Shown: positions 45,001 through 53,482 of the stretch, piece after piece
Layout of the letters: each line of letters opens with the position of its first letter
Position numbering within the stretch: position 1 is the stretch's first letter
DNA from: Rhizobiaceae bacterium
GTDB lineage: Bacteria; Pseudomonadota; Alphaproteobacteria; Rhizobiales; Rhizobiaceae
Assembly: GCA_027483885.1 (NCBI GenBank)
Contig: JAIXTO010000113.1
Span: forward strand, 1-64,000
Direction of reading: 5' to 3'
DNA: 64,000 nucleotides
Notes under the pieces: model-generated
What the model saw: only the letters and a program-made list of their open reading frames with translations
Database searches by the model: none
Told to the model about the DNA's origin: nothing
Translations under genes and position numbers: made by a program

Positions 45001-48000
45001 GCCGATATGGCGCATCTGCACCTGCACGCGGGTCCAGGCCTGCGTCAGTTCCGAGCCAAAGGCATCAGGGTGACGATAGCGCTCGATGGCACCGTCGAGT
45101 TCCTCGCGGCTCGGGGCAGCAATCGTCCAGAAGATGACGCTGACCTTCTTGCCGGCCGGCACGCGCACGACGCGGCGCAGCGACAGGATCGGGTCGAGCG
45201 TAAAGCCATCGGTGCCGGAGAGCGTCGCATCCTGATCGAAGGCGGCAGCTTCGGCAAGCGTGCGGCCACGGCCGATAAAGCGGCGACGATCCGTTTCGAA
45301 CTCGGTCGGGCGCGACGAGCCGGCATTGTCGGCGGCCAGATGCGCGATGTGCATCGACGGTTCGTTCGGGTTGCGCTTGTTGCGCCAGGCGCGGATCACA
45401 TCGCCGCGACGGCCGATCTCGGTGCGCACGAACATGCGCGAGAACACCGGATGGGCGTTGTCGTCATCCTCGTTGGCAATGACCGGCTCCAGATAGGACG
45501 TCACTTCGATGAAGCGATCTTCGGTGCCGGTGTTCAGAAGCGTCAGGCGACGGCCTTCCGCATCGTGTTCGGTTGCCACGATGCATTCGACGGTGCTGGT
45601 GAGCGTGCCGACAGTCTTGACGAATTCGGCCTTTTCATCGCCGAACACGGTTTTGACCTTTTCGCCTTCCGCCCGGCGCGGCTCGGCCGTCGTCGACCAC
45701 CACTGGCCGCTTGCCGTATCGCGCAGGAAGAGGAAATTGCCCCAGCGATCCTCCACCGGATCGGCCTTCCAGCGGGTGACCGCCATGCCGTTCCAGCGCG
45801 AGTAACCGGTGCCGGTTGCCGTCAGCATGGTGGAATAGTGACCGTTCGACAGGAAGACCAGTTCGCGGTCGCGGCTGGCCGGATCCTGAATGGTGCGGAT
45901 TTCCGAGCGCAGCAGATCGGCCTGGCCCTTGCCGGGCGTTTCCGGCTCATACTTGGAGCCCATGACGGGCACTTCGCGCGGCGCCTTTTCCTGCAGCAGC
46001 AGTTCAGCGGCTTCCACCACCGGATCGGCATGGAAAAGCTCACGCAGCTTGCCGTTGTTGACGACGTTGGCGATGGCTGCAATCGACATGCCATGGTGGT
46101 GGGCATAATAGTTAAACACCACGGCGCATTTTTTGCCTTCCGGCACGCGGGTCGGCGTGTAGTCGACGGCGTCATGGAAGCCGTATTTGCCAAGAGCCCC
46201 TACGGCGCGCAGCTTTTGCAGGTTTTCCAGCGCTGCCAGCGGATTGTACTGGCTGGCAAGGATCGATGCATACGGGGCAACGACGGCGTTCTGGCCGAGA
46301 CCGCGCTTCAGGCCAAGCGTCGGCACACCAAAGTTCGTGTACTGGTAGTTGAGGTTATGGTCGCGGGCATTAAACGCGGCCTCCGAAATCCCCCAGGGGA
46401 TGTTCAGCCGGCGGCCGTGGTTCATCTGCTCCTCGACGATGAGGTTGTTCGTCTGGTTCAGAATCCCGCCCTGACGCTCCTGCATGACGAGCGGCGGCAT
46501 CAGGTATTCGAACATAGACCCCGACCAGGAGATCAGCGCACCGCGCGCACCGATCGGCACGACCTGGCGGCCGAGGCGATACCAGTGTTCGGTTGGCAGA
46601 TCGCCCTTGGCAATCGCAAACAGGCTGGTCAGGCGGCATTCGGACGCCAGAAGGTCGTAGCAGGCCTCGTCGAGATCGTTGCTTTCGACGCGGTAACCGA
46701 TCGACAGAAGGCGACGGTCCTTGCGGTAAAGGAAGGTGAAGTCCATCGAGAAGGCGAGCGTGCGGGCACGGTCGCGCAGCTGCGTCAGGCGCTGGCGCAG
46801 CGGCTCGATATTGGTCATGTCGAAGGTGGTATCGGCAATATGCGCTTCGCAGGCACCCACCAACGATTCCGCCCAACGGGTCACTTCCATGCTCTGCGCG
46901 GAACTCACCTCATGATCGAGGTTGGAGGCCAGCTTCTGGATGTCGCGCGCCAGAACCGCAAGGTTGATGATGCGGATCGAGGCAAACTCATGCTCGCGCT
47001 TGACCGCGGCCAAGGCATTGGCGAAGCCGATGATTCGCTCTTCCAGACGCCGGCGCAGCGGACGCACCGTCTTGCGATCATCCGGCAGTTCCTTCAGCAC
47101 TTCCGACAGGATACCGGCCACGTCACCGATGCCATCGAGCGAGGCCTGCAGATGCGCGGACGGTGCTTCCGCCCATTCGCGGCAAGCGGAAGAGACGGCA
47201 ATGAGATGGCCGGCAAGGTTGCCGCTATCAACCGTCGAGACATAACGGGGGCCGAGCGTCAGCAGGCTATCGGTATGATACCAGTTGAACAGGTGGCCAC
47301 GGAACTTGTCCATCTTTTCCACGGTCGCAACCGTGTCTTCGATGCGCTCCAGCGTATCCTGGAAGCTGATCCAGCCGAAATGGCGGGCCGAGACGACGGA
47401 GAGCAGATAGACGCCGATATTGGTGGGCGAGGTGCGCTTGGCAACGATCGGCTCAGGCTTTTCCTGAAAGTTGTCCGGCGGCAGGAAATGCTGGTCTTCG
47501 GTGACGAAGGCCTCGTAATACCGCCAGGTGCGGCGCGAGATCTTGCGCAGTTCCACCGAGACGGCTTCCGGCACGAACAGGCGATCTTCGGTTTCTGCCG
47601 ACTGACTGACATACCAGGCAACGAGCGGCGAAAACACCCAGAGAAGCACGAAGGGAATGCCGACGAGGAAGGCATTGTCATCCGGCAGCGCGGCAATCAT
47701 CAGCGCCACCACGGCGGCCACCGGCGCATACCACATGGAGCGGTAATAATCCTGCGGCGTGCCCTGCGCCGACGACTGGATGCTGGCGGCCGTGCGCCAT
47801 TCCAGCATCTGCTTGCGGCTGACGAAGAGGCGATAGATCGAACGCACGATGGCATCGATCATCCGGAAGGCGGAATCAGCGATAAAGACGATGCGGAGCG
47901 CCACCTGCGCATTGGCCGAGCGAATGTCCGACCAGACCGAATAGAAATGCGCGCTGGGCACGATATCGGTCGAGCGCGGCACGATGCCGGTGATGAGCGA

Positions 48001-50538
48001 CAGCGTCGGCGCGACAAACAGCGAGAAGATCAGCAGGATCTGCCAAATCAGCGCGCCGAGCGGATCCATGAAATACCAGCCGAGCACGGAGGCGAGGAAC
48101 CAGGCAATCGGGGTCAGCGACCGGCGCAGGTTATCGACCATCTTCCAGCGGCCAAGGGCAGTGACGCCACGCAACGGATCGAGGATATAGGGCAGAAGCT
48201 GCCAGTCGCCACGCGCCCAGCGATGCTGGCGCGACACTTCCACCTCGTAGCGGGTGGGGAAATCCTCGACCAGTTCCACATCGGTGATGAGGGCGCAGCG
48301 GGCAAACGAGCCTTCCAGAAGGTCATGGCTCAACACGGCGTTTTCTTCGACGCGGCCGCGCAAGGCGGTCTCAAAGGCATCGACGTGATAAAGACCCTTG
48401 CCGGTGAACGAGCCTTCGCCGGTCAGATCCTGGTAAACGTCGGACACGGTAAAGACGTAAGGATCGATACCCCGGCTGACGGAATAGACGCGCTGGAAGA
48501 CGGAAGCGTCCTTGCCCGTCGTCAGCGATGGCGTCACACGCGGTTGCAGCAGCGCATAACCGTGAATGACGCGGCCGGACTTCGGATCGTGTACCGGACG
48601 GTTGATCGGGTGATGCAGCTTGCCGACGAGCTTGGTCGCCGCATCGCGCATCAGGCGCGTATCGGCATCCAGCGTCATCACATACTGCACGTTTTCAGGC
48701 ACAGTATTGGCGCCCTGCAGATAGGTCGTATCCTTGTCGCCGCGCAGCAACAGGTTCAGCTCGTGCAGCTTGCCGCGCTTGCGCTCCCAGCCCATCCATA
48801 CACCTTCGGAAGGGTTGTAGAGGCGGCGGCGATGCAGCAGATAGAACCGCGTCCGGCCATCGAAGGCATAACGGTTGCTGAGCAAGGTGATCTCGCGACG
48901 GGCATATTCCAGCACTTCGAGATCCGCATCGGTCTGCTCGATGGCGCTGTCTTTCCAGTCGCTGAGCAGCGCGAAATAGATTTCGCCATGCGGGTTCGCG
49001 AGGTAGTGAACCTCGAGATTGCGCACCAGTTCATCCACCGTATCGCGGTTGTTGATGATGCAGGGCACCGCCACAAGCGTGCGGGCGTCTTCCGGAATGC
49101 CGTTCTTGAACTCGTAGCCGACAAGCCGTGAGGGCTTCACCACATAGGTGACGAGCGTGTTGAAGAGACCTGTCGCGCCTTCGGAGGCCGGCAGCGAGAA
49201 CATCAGCAGGAACAGCACAATGACCGGCCAGGACATGCCGGCATGGGCCAGAAAACCGCCGACGATGGCAAGCGCAAGGAAGGTCAGCAGCAACACAGGC
49301 ACGGCAACCGATAGCCAGTTCATCGACTGGATGGTGCGGGTGATGCGCTGGCCGATGGTCGGCGTGTAACCGACCGCTTTTTCCAATTCCGGCCGGTACA
49401 TGCCGGTCAGGAAAGCGCCGACATTGGCCTTGTGCGGATCGGGTTCCGGCGCACTGCGGGCTTCGTCCGCCAGTGCGATGGCGGCACGGGCCACTTCGAT
49501 TTCGCTCTTGCCGCAATAACGCGCAAGCTTTTCGATGCGGTTCCGGTAGGAGTTGCGCGAGCCGAAATCCAGTTCGTTATAGTCGCTCTGCTCGCGCAGA
49601 ACCTGGTCGACAAGGCAGACTTCCTCGAACCAGACGCTCCATTCGGTATCGTCGATCTCGCGCAGGCTCTTGATGATGTTGCCCATCGTCACGTTGCCGG
49701 AGGAGAGGCGGTTGTGTTCCGCCATCATCACTTCTTCGGTGTCGGTGCCTGCCTTTTCCAGCTGGGCTTCCAGCCAGGAAATGGCAAAACCTGACGATTG
49801 CGAGGCATTGCGAAGACGATAGACGAACTGCGTGGCAAAGGTATTGTCGCCGGTCAGCGGCTGGATGCGGGCAAAAAGATCGCTGCAGGCGGCCTCGTCG
49901 TTGAGACGGATCACCTCGTCGGCGGCTTCGTTCGCCTTCTGGCGCATGTGGCGCGAGCGCTCGACGCGGATGGAGATGCGGCGCAGGTTTTCGATCAGCA
50001 CGAAGCGCATGAAGGACGGCAGCGCCCAAAGCTCGCCGATCTCAAGCGACTGATGGACCTGGAACCCTTCGGTCATGGCCGTCAGGTTATCGCGCGACAG
50101 GCTGCTGTGGGTATGGGCAACATAGAGCCAGGCGAGCGCCAGCACGCGCGGGATCTCGATGGAACCCACCCGCATCGTCGGCAACTGCTTGTAGAACTTG
50201 CGGGGGAAATCGCGGCGGACTTCCTGGATCGCTTCCTCGACGATGTAGTGGTTGTCGAGCAGCCATTCCGCCGCCGGCGTAATGGTGGCGCCGGCTTCCA
50301 CGTCCCTTGCCGTCGAGCGGTAGACCCGCAGGATTTCCTTTTCGTTTTCCTTGTGCCGCTCGCGGAAATCGAAGGACATGAAGCCCGGCAGCGATTGGGT
50401 TCCGTCGCGCGCCAGCGCTTCGCCGCAGGCGCGCAGATCCTCTGCATTGAAATAGGTCGCGCGGATCGCCTCGTTGTGGTCGATCTGCTTACCTTCGGTT
50501 TCACGCGGGGTCGCGGCAGGCGTATTATGAAATGACAT
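42058..50538 (-). CDS. chvB: Cyclic beta-1,2-glucan synthase
   Basis: A 2826-residue inner-membrane enzyme (NdvB/ChvB) that starts, extends, length-controls and cyclises beta-1,2-glucan from UDP-glucose. The N-terminal 400 residues are cytoplasmic. Membrane helices begin near 408 (LSVAVPVLLLTFLALAIVGG). The GT84 glycosyltransferase region follows, with TLDADTRL near 620 and the RQHRWARGDW (QxxRW) motif near 770, then more membrane helices. A glucoamylase-like module (about 1340-1600) precedes the C-terminal GH94 phosphorylase-type region, with GGDWNDGMNRVG near 2520 controlling chain length. Length matches known NdvB. The ribosome site is weak. The product is exported by ChvA. Confidence 0.97.
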   Translation of the reverse strand: MSFHNTPAATPRETEGKQIDHNEAIRATYFNAEDLRACGEALARDGTQSLPGFMSFDFRERHKENEKEILRVYRSTARDVEAGATITPAAEWLLDNHYIVEEAIQEVRRDFPRKFYKQLPTMRVGSIEIPRVLALAWLYVAHTHSSLSRDNLTAMTEGFQVHQSLEIGELWALPSFMRFVLIENLRRISIRVERSRHMRQKANEAADEVIRLNDEAACSDLFARIQPLTGDNTFATQFVYRLRNASQSSGFAISWLEAQLEKAGTDTEEVMMAEHNRLSSGNVTMGNIIKSLREIDDTEWSVWFEEVCLVDQVLREQSDYNELDFGSRNSYRNRIEKLARYCGKSEIEVARAAIALADEARSAPEPDPHKANVGAFLTGMYRPELEKAVGYTPTIGQRITRTIQSMNWLSVAVPVLLLTFLALAIVGGFLAHAGMSWPVIVLFLLMFSLPASEGATGLFNTLVTYVVKPSRLVGYEFKNGIPEDARTLVAVPCIINNRDTVDELVRNLEVHYLANPHGEIYFALLSDWKDSAIEQTDADLEVLEYARREITLLSNRYAFDGRTRFYLLHRRRLYNPSEGVWMGWERKRGKLHELNLLLRGDKDTTYLQGANTVPENVQYVMTLDADTRLMRDAATKLVGKLHHPINRPVHDPKSGRVIHGYALLQPRVTPSLTTGKDASVFQRVYSVSRGIDPYVFTVSDVYQDLTGEGSFTGKGLYHVDAFETALRGRVEENAVLSHDLLEGSFARCALITDVELVEDFPTRYEVEVSRQHRWARGDWQLLPYILDPLRGVTALGRWKMVDNLRRSLTPIAWFLASVLGWYFMDPLGALIWQILLIFSLFVAPTLSLITGIVPRSTDIVPSAHFYSVWSDIRSANAQVALRIVFIADSAFRMIDAIVRSIYRLFVSRKQMLEWRTAASIQSSAQGTPQDYYRSMWYAPVAAVVALMIAALPDDNAFLVGIPFVLLWVFSPLVAWYVSQSAETEDRLFVPEAVSVELRKISRRTWRYYEAFVTEDQHFLPPDNFQEKPEPIVAKRTSPTNIGVYLLSVVSARHFGWISFQDTLERIEDTVATVEKMDKFRGHLFNWYHTDSLLTLGPRYVSTVDSGNLAGHLIAVSSACREWAEAPSAHLQASLDGIGDVAGILSEVLKELPDDRKTVRPLRRRLEERIIGFANALAAVKREHEFASIRIINLAVLARDIQKLASNLDHEVSSAQSMEVTRWAESLVGACEAHIADTTFDMTNIEPLRQRLTQLRDRARTLAFSMDFTFLYRKDRRLLSIGYRVESNDLDEACYDLLASECRLTSLFAIAKGDLPTEHWYRLGRQVVPIGARGALISWSGSMFEYLMPPLVMQERQGGILNQTNNLIVEEQMNHGRRLNIPWGISEAAFNARDHNLNYQYTNFGVPTLGLKRGLGQNAVVAPYASILASQYNPLAALENLQKLRAVGALGKYGFHDAVDYTPTRVPEGKKCAVVFNYYAHHHGMSIAAIANVVNNGKLRELFHADPVVEAAELLLQEKAPREVPVMGSKYEPETPGKGQADLLRSEIRTIQDPASRDRELVFLSNGHYSTMLTATGTGYSRWNGMAVTRWKADPVEDRWGNFLFLRDTASGQWWSTTAEPRRAEGEKVKTVFGDEKAEFVKTVGTLTSTVECIVATEHDAEGRRLTLLNTGTEDRFIEVTSYLEPVIANEDDDNAHPVFSRMFVRTEIGRRGDVIRAWRNKRNPNEPSMHIAHLAADNAGSSRPTEFETDRRRFIGRGRTLAEAAAFDQDATLSGTDGFTLDPILSLRRVVRVPAGKKVSVIFWTIAAPSREELDGAIERYRHPDAFGSELTQAWTRVQVQMRHIGISSQQAAAFQHLGRYLVYPDMYLRADAATVEAGLASQRQLWGLSISGDLPIFTLRINDEIDMDVVKEALSAQEYLRSRGVMADLAVVNEKPASYAQDMQHAIDHISESVRRLGQSDGRQQVFALRRDLMDEATWAALIAASRVVLHARNGKIEDQVNRAVSLFSSPRGVEVETDRRVLLSADNFGAPVATPATDLDFWNGYGGFSGDGTEYVVRLAGGGATPQPWINVISNENFGFHISAEGASFTWSQNSRDYQLTPWSNDPVINRPGEAFYVADLESLQVSTPFAALSRRPSVAFETRHGLGYSTFTAKEEGLSLTLTQTVDRTRPVKFSKITIANTSDEPRRLRVYGYAEWILGNNPQRTQSFILSGRDEATGALFATNPYSIDHHRTAFFGTDVTASGFTTSRREFIGRFGSIAAPTAVITASGLNGALEPDGAPCAAVACDIELAPGEEKVVTFFMGDCGTRAEAAALAADVKASSFETVLETTNGFWQDFTGRLKIQTPDKALDNMVNTWLPYQALGCRILSRTAFYQSSGAFGFRDQLQDTLAFLLHEPDLARRQIVNAASRQFKEGDVQHWWLPGTGAGVRTTISDDVVWLAYATHEYIHTTGDAAVLEEQLPFLQGTALTPGQHDAFYKPEISSETASLYEHAARALDLAIVRTGSNGLPLILGGDWNDGMNRVGVGGRGTSVWLGWFLAAALRRFLPYAEARNDDGRVSRWTAHLGSLKHALETAGWDGTYYRRGYFDDGGPLGANGNLECAIDSLGQSWSVLSGEGDPARQEQAMNAVMEKLVDEKDGIIRLFTPAFANTPKDPGYIKAYPPGVRENGGQYTHAAIWVVLALAGLKRGDDAWKAFQLLNPVNHALDQASAETYRVEPYVVAADVYGVGDLTGRGGWTWYTGSAGWLYRAAVEGILGIRREGNRLFVRPVLPSEWTGFTADLLLAGKSRRIVVEKAAGETEAVVTVDGTHVVADEGILLA

Positions 50539-51022
50539 TGTGGCGGCTTCTAAGAATTGAGTGGCACTGTCTTAGCGAAAGAGCGGGGTCGGCTTGCGCC
50601 GATAACTCAGGTCCGGTTCGGCTTCATGAGTGCAAAAAACGGAAGGGAGGACGGCACCGGGCGCGGAAGCGCGGGGCGGCCGAAAACGCGAACGAAAGGA
50701 CACAACCTGTTCACATGCTTCTCCAAAACTATCACCGCTCGCCTCTATCCCGCCAGGTCTGAATGAAACCTGAACGTAATCAGCCGGTTGGAAGACCAGA
50801 TCGATGTCTGATGCGGGGCCGCGCGACAAGACGCGATGCACGCTGACGGATGTAAGCCGAAAGCGCTGCATTTGGTTCCATGACATCAAGCTTTGATGCT
50901 TTCAAGGGCGATTCCACGGGCAAGGGCCCGCGCGGCCAAAAACCCTGCGCGGCCGGCCTTTGCGGCGACGCAGCGCCGAGGCTGCAGCCGCTGCATTCGC
51001 CGGAAGCAGGCGCCGAATGCTC
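50539..51022. other. Upstream region of chvB, no gene seen
   Basis: About 480 bases upstream of the chvB start up to the terminator of the small gene on the same strand. It must contain the chvB promoter and possibly a long leader. GC-rich stretches near 50640-50700 and 50925-50965 have imperfect repeats (gcgcggcc twice), but no recognisable riboswitch or small gene. Confidence 0.5.
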
Positions 51023-51049
51023 AAACGAAAACGGCCCCTTGCGGCCCGT
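51023..51049 (-). terminator. Probable terminator of the small membrane-protein gene
   Basis: On the minus strand acgggcc and ggccgt pair around a short loop (one bulge), followed by ttttcgttt, about 50 bases after the stop of the 54-residue gene. Confidence 0.5.
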
Positions 51050-51099
51050 GAAACGTCACGGAGGCGCGCAAGAGGCCGTAGAGGAGAAAGAGAAATGGC

Positions 51100-51264
51100 T
51101 TAGCTGAACAGGCCAAGGATGCCAGCGGCAACGAAAATGAAGGCGGCAGCAACGAGTGCCGCATGGAGATGCCGCATCAGGTACTTTCGGCTGGCAGATA
51201 GTGCGGACGTGGCGGAAGGTTCGATGCGGGGGCGGAAAGGTACCGGATGATCGACATGGCTCAT
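51100..51264 (-). CDS. Small single-pass membrane protein, 54 residues
   Basis: Unnamed protein beginning MSHVDHPVPFRPRIEPSAT and continuing SALSASRKYLMRHLH. It closes with one hydrophobic segment (AALVAAAFIFVAAGILGLF) that ends at the C-terminus, so it looks tail-anchored. GGGAGAG six bases before the ATG is a strong ribosome site; the seven-codon upstream extension is not needed. Codon choice fits the neighbours. It is leftward, upstream of chvB and separated from it by a probable terminator. No function can be assigned. Confidence 0.65.
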   Translation of the reverse strand: MSHVDHPVPFRPRIEPSATSALSASRKYLMRHLHAALVAAAFIFVAAGILGLFS

Positions 51265-51457
51265 GCGCGTCTCTCCCTTGAACATCGTTGTTCATATTCG
51301 GTTAATGTAGCTTAACTCTACGCAATTGGTAGAGATAATCTTGCGCCGGAGCCCGCCGACGTGAAAAATCTTTCCCGACAGCCGCACCGGGTAACGGTTG
51401 GAGCACGGGAACTCCTGGGATATGCCGAACGAGGACAGGAAGCGGAGGAGATGTTTC

Positions 51458-52579
51458 GTGGCGGATGTGGATGCGATTATCGTCGGAGCCGGCGTCATCG
51501 GGCTTGCCGCTGCACGCGCACTTTCGCAAGCCGGCCGTTCCGTTCTGCTGCTGGAGGCCGAAGGCGCCATCGGCACCGGCACCTCGTCGCGCAACAGCGA
51601 GGTGATCCATGCGGGCCTCTATTACCCGAAAGACAGTCTCAAGGCGCGGCTCTGCGTCGAGGGCCGGCACAAGCTTTATACGTTCTGCCAGTCGCATGGC
51701 GTGGCGCACCGCCGATGCGGCAAGCTGATCGTCGCGACCGAGGAGGCGGAAATTCCGCTGCTTCGCGCGCTCGCAGACAAGGGCGCGGCAAACGGCTGCG
51801 ACGACCTGCAGATGCTGTCAGCCGATGCGGCGCATAGTCTTGAGCCTGCACTCTCCTGCCTTGCAGCCCTCCATTCACCCTCGACCGGCATCATCGACAG
51901 CCACGGCTACATGCTGGCGCTGGAGGGCGATGCGCGGGATGCCGGCGCCCTCATCGCCTTCCACGCGCCGATCAAATCGGCCCGCGTCACACCGGATGGC
52001 TTTGTCGTTGGCGTTGGCGGCACGGACCCAATGGAAGTTTCCGCAAGCATGCTGGTCAATGCCGCAGGGCTGCATGCCTCCGAGGTAGCAAGGATGATCG
52101 AAGGGCTATCCCCGGATGCTGTGCCGGAGACGCGTTATGCCAAGGGCAATTATTTCATGCTGCCAACACGCGCACCCTTCAGCCACCTGATCTACCCCGC
52201 TCCGCACGCCCATGGGCTTGGCGTTCACCTGACGCTGGATCTGGGCGGTCAGGCGCGCTTCGGCCCTGATATCGAATGGGTCGAGACCATCGATTACGCG
52301 GTCGATCCGGCGCGGGGGACAAGTTTTGATTCAGCCGTACGCCGCTATTGGCCGGACATGCCGGCGGGCGAACTGGTGCCCGGTTATGCTGGCATCCGCC
52401 CGAAGATCAGCGGCCCGGCAGATCCAGCCGCCGATTTCCGCATCGACGGACCTGAGGGGCATGGGGTCGCGGGCCTCGTCAATCTTTTCGGTATCGAAAG
52501 CCCAGGGTTGACCGCCTCGCTGGCCATTGCACGCGAAATCGCCGACCGACTTCTTGCCGAACGCGGTTCTGCCGAATGA
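51458..52579 (+). CDS. FAD-dependent oxidoreductase, L-2-hydroxyglutarate oxidase-like
   Basis: A 373-residue flavoprotein of the DAO superfamily. The FAD-binding Rossmann motif is [17 protein letters not shown] at the N-terminus. [17 protein letters not shown] is the active-site segment typical of L-2-hydroxyglutarate dehydrogenase/LhgO, and [15 protein letters not shown] near the C-terminus completes the FAD site. It probably oxidises L-2-hydroxyglutarate to 2-oxoglutarate, but related 2-hydroxy acids or glycerol phosphate-like substrates are possible. The frame opens 20 codons earlier; GGAGGAG eight bases before this GTG fixes the start. Convergent, nine bases from the next gene. Confidence 0.87.
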   Translation: MADVDAIIVGAGVIGLAAARALSQAGRSVLLLEAEGAIGTGTSSRNSEVIHAGLYYPKDSLKARLCVEGRHKLYTFCQSHGVAHRRCGKLIVATEEAEIPLLRALADKGAANGCDDLQMLSADAAHSLEPALSCLAALHSPSTGIIDSHGYMLALEGDARDAGALIAFHAPIKSARVTPDGFVVGVGGTDPMEVSASMLVNAAGLHASEVARMIEGLSPDAVPETRYAKGNYFMLPTRAPFSHLIYPAPHAHGLGVHLTLDLGGQARFGPDIEWVETIDYAVDPARGTSFDSAVRRYWPDMPAGELVPGYAGIRPKISGPADPAADFRIDGPEGHGVAGLVNLFGIESPGLTASLAIAREIADRLLAERGSAE

Positions 52580-52588
52580 TCCCTGCCC

Positions 52589-53407
52589 TCAGGCCGGCAC
52601 GTGATGGCGGATCCGCGCCTTGATCGGCAGGTGATCGGAGGCGATGCGGGCAAGTGCCGTATCATGCACGCGCACCCGCTCGATAAGGTCGGGACGGTTG
52701 CTCATGATGCGGTCGAGCGCCAGCACCGGCAGGCGCGAGGGAAAGCTCGGCACGGCTGCCGGCATGCCGCGAAAGATGTCCGACAGCGAATTCAGCGAGG
52801 AGCGATCCCCCAGCCGCCATTCGTTGAGATCGCCCATCAGGATGGTGGGTTGTTCATCCCGGGCGCCAATCACGTCAAGGATCATGCGCGCCTGCTGCTG
52901 GCGCGAGCGGTTGAGCAGGCCAAGATGCGCGGCAATCACCCGAAGCACGTTGCCGTCCTTCATCTCCAGCTCGGTGATCAGCGCGCCGCGTGGCTCGAGC
53001 CCCGGAAGTTTCACCTGATGCACATCGCGCACCACGCCTTCGCGGAAAAAGAGCACATTGCCGTGCCAGCCATGCGCCTTGGAAACGCCAGAGAGCGGCA
53101 CCGGCGTCAGCCCCGTCTCACGCTCCATCCAGTTGAGATCGAGAAGTCCGCGCCGCTCGCCGAACCGCGTATCGGCCTCCTGCAGGGCCAGAACGTCGGC
53201 GCCGATTTCGCGGATGACATGGGCGATGCGGCCGGGATCGAACTTGCCATCGACGCCGACGCATTTGTGGACATTGTAAGAGGCGACCAGCAGGCTTTCG
53301 CCATTGCCCGCCTCGGCCTCTTCCTCAAGCACCTGGTCCCGCTGCTTGCGGTTGCGAAGCGAGGCAAGGATGTTGGCCCGCAGATTGGGATTGCCGGAAT
53401 TTTTCAT
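52589..53407 (-). CDS. Endonuclease/exonuclease/phosphatase (EEP) family hydrolase
   Basis: A 272-residue metal-dependent hydrolase. EEP fold motifs are visible in order: VASYNVHKCVG, LALQEADTRFG (Glu metal ligand), IAAHLGLLNRSR, ILMGDLNEWR (Asp/Asn) and SDHLPIKA (Asp-His). No signal peptide is seen; the first 40 residues are charged. EEP enzymes act on DNA, phosphoinositides or other phosphodiesters, so a specific substrate is not claimed. The next gene upstream on the same strand is a phospholipase-D-type protein, 75 bases away, and the two could be co-transcribed in phospholipid metabolism, which is inference. Confidence 0.87.
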   Translation of the reverse strand: MKNSGNPNLRANILASLRNRKQRDQVLEEEAEAGNGESLLVASYNVHKCVGVDGKFDPGRIAHVIREIGADVLALQEADTRFGERRGLLDLNWMERETGLTPVPLSGVSKAHGWHGNVLFFREGVVRDVHQVKLPGLEPRGALITELEMKDGNVLRVIAAHLGLLNRSRQQQARMILDVIGARDEQPTILMGDLNEWRLGDRSSLNSLSDIFRGMPAAVPSFPSRLPVLALDRIMSNRPDLIERVRVHDTALARIASDHLPIKARIRHHVPA

Positions 53408-53482
53408 GCGCGGGCGGACGATTTCATCAAGGGGACCATGAGGCGAGTATAGCGCCCGGACAGGGAGCTTCCAGATGCAGTT

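Noticed and set aside
42091-49131. A 2346-codon open frame on the plus strand antisense to chvB.
   Set aside because: It is a shadow of the chvB reading frame in GC-rich DNA. Its translation has no recognisable domain, and chvB on the other strand has full-length family similarity.
50867-50900. A GGAAC on the minus strand upstream of chvB as a third EcfG promoter.
   Set aside because: No CGTT occurs at 16 or 17 bases spacing.
50880-51107. A 75-codon plus-strand frame upstream of chvB.
   Set aside because: Composition looks non-coding, without ribosome site; it overlaps the terminator and stop of the small minus-strand gene.
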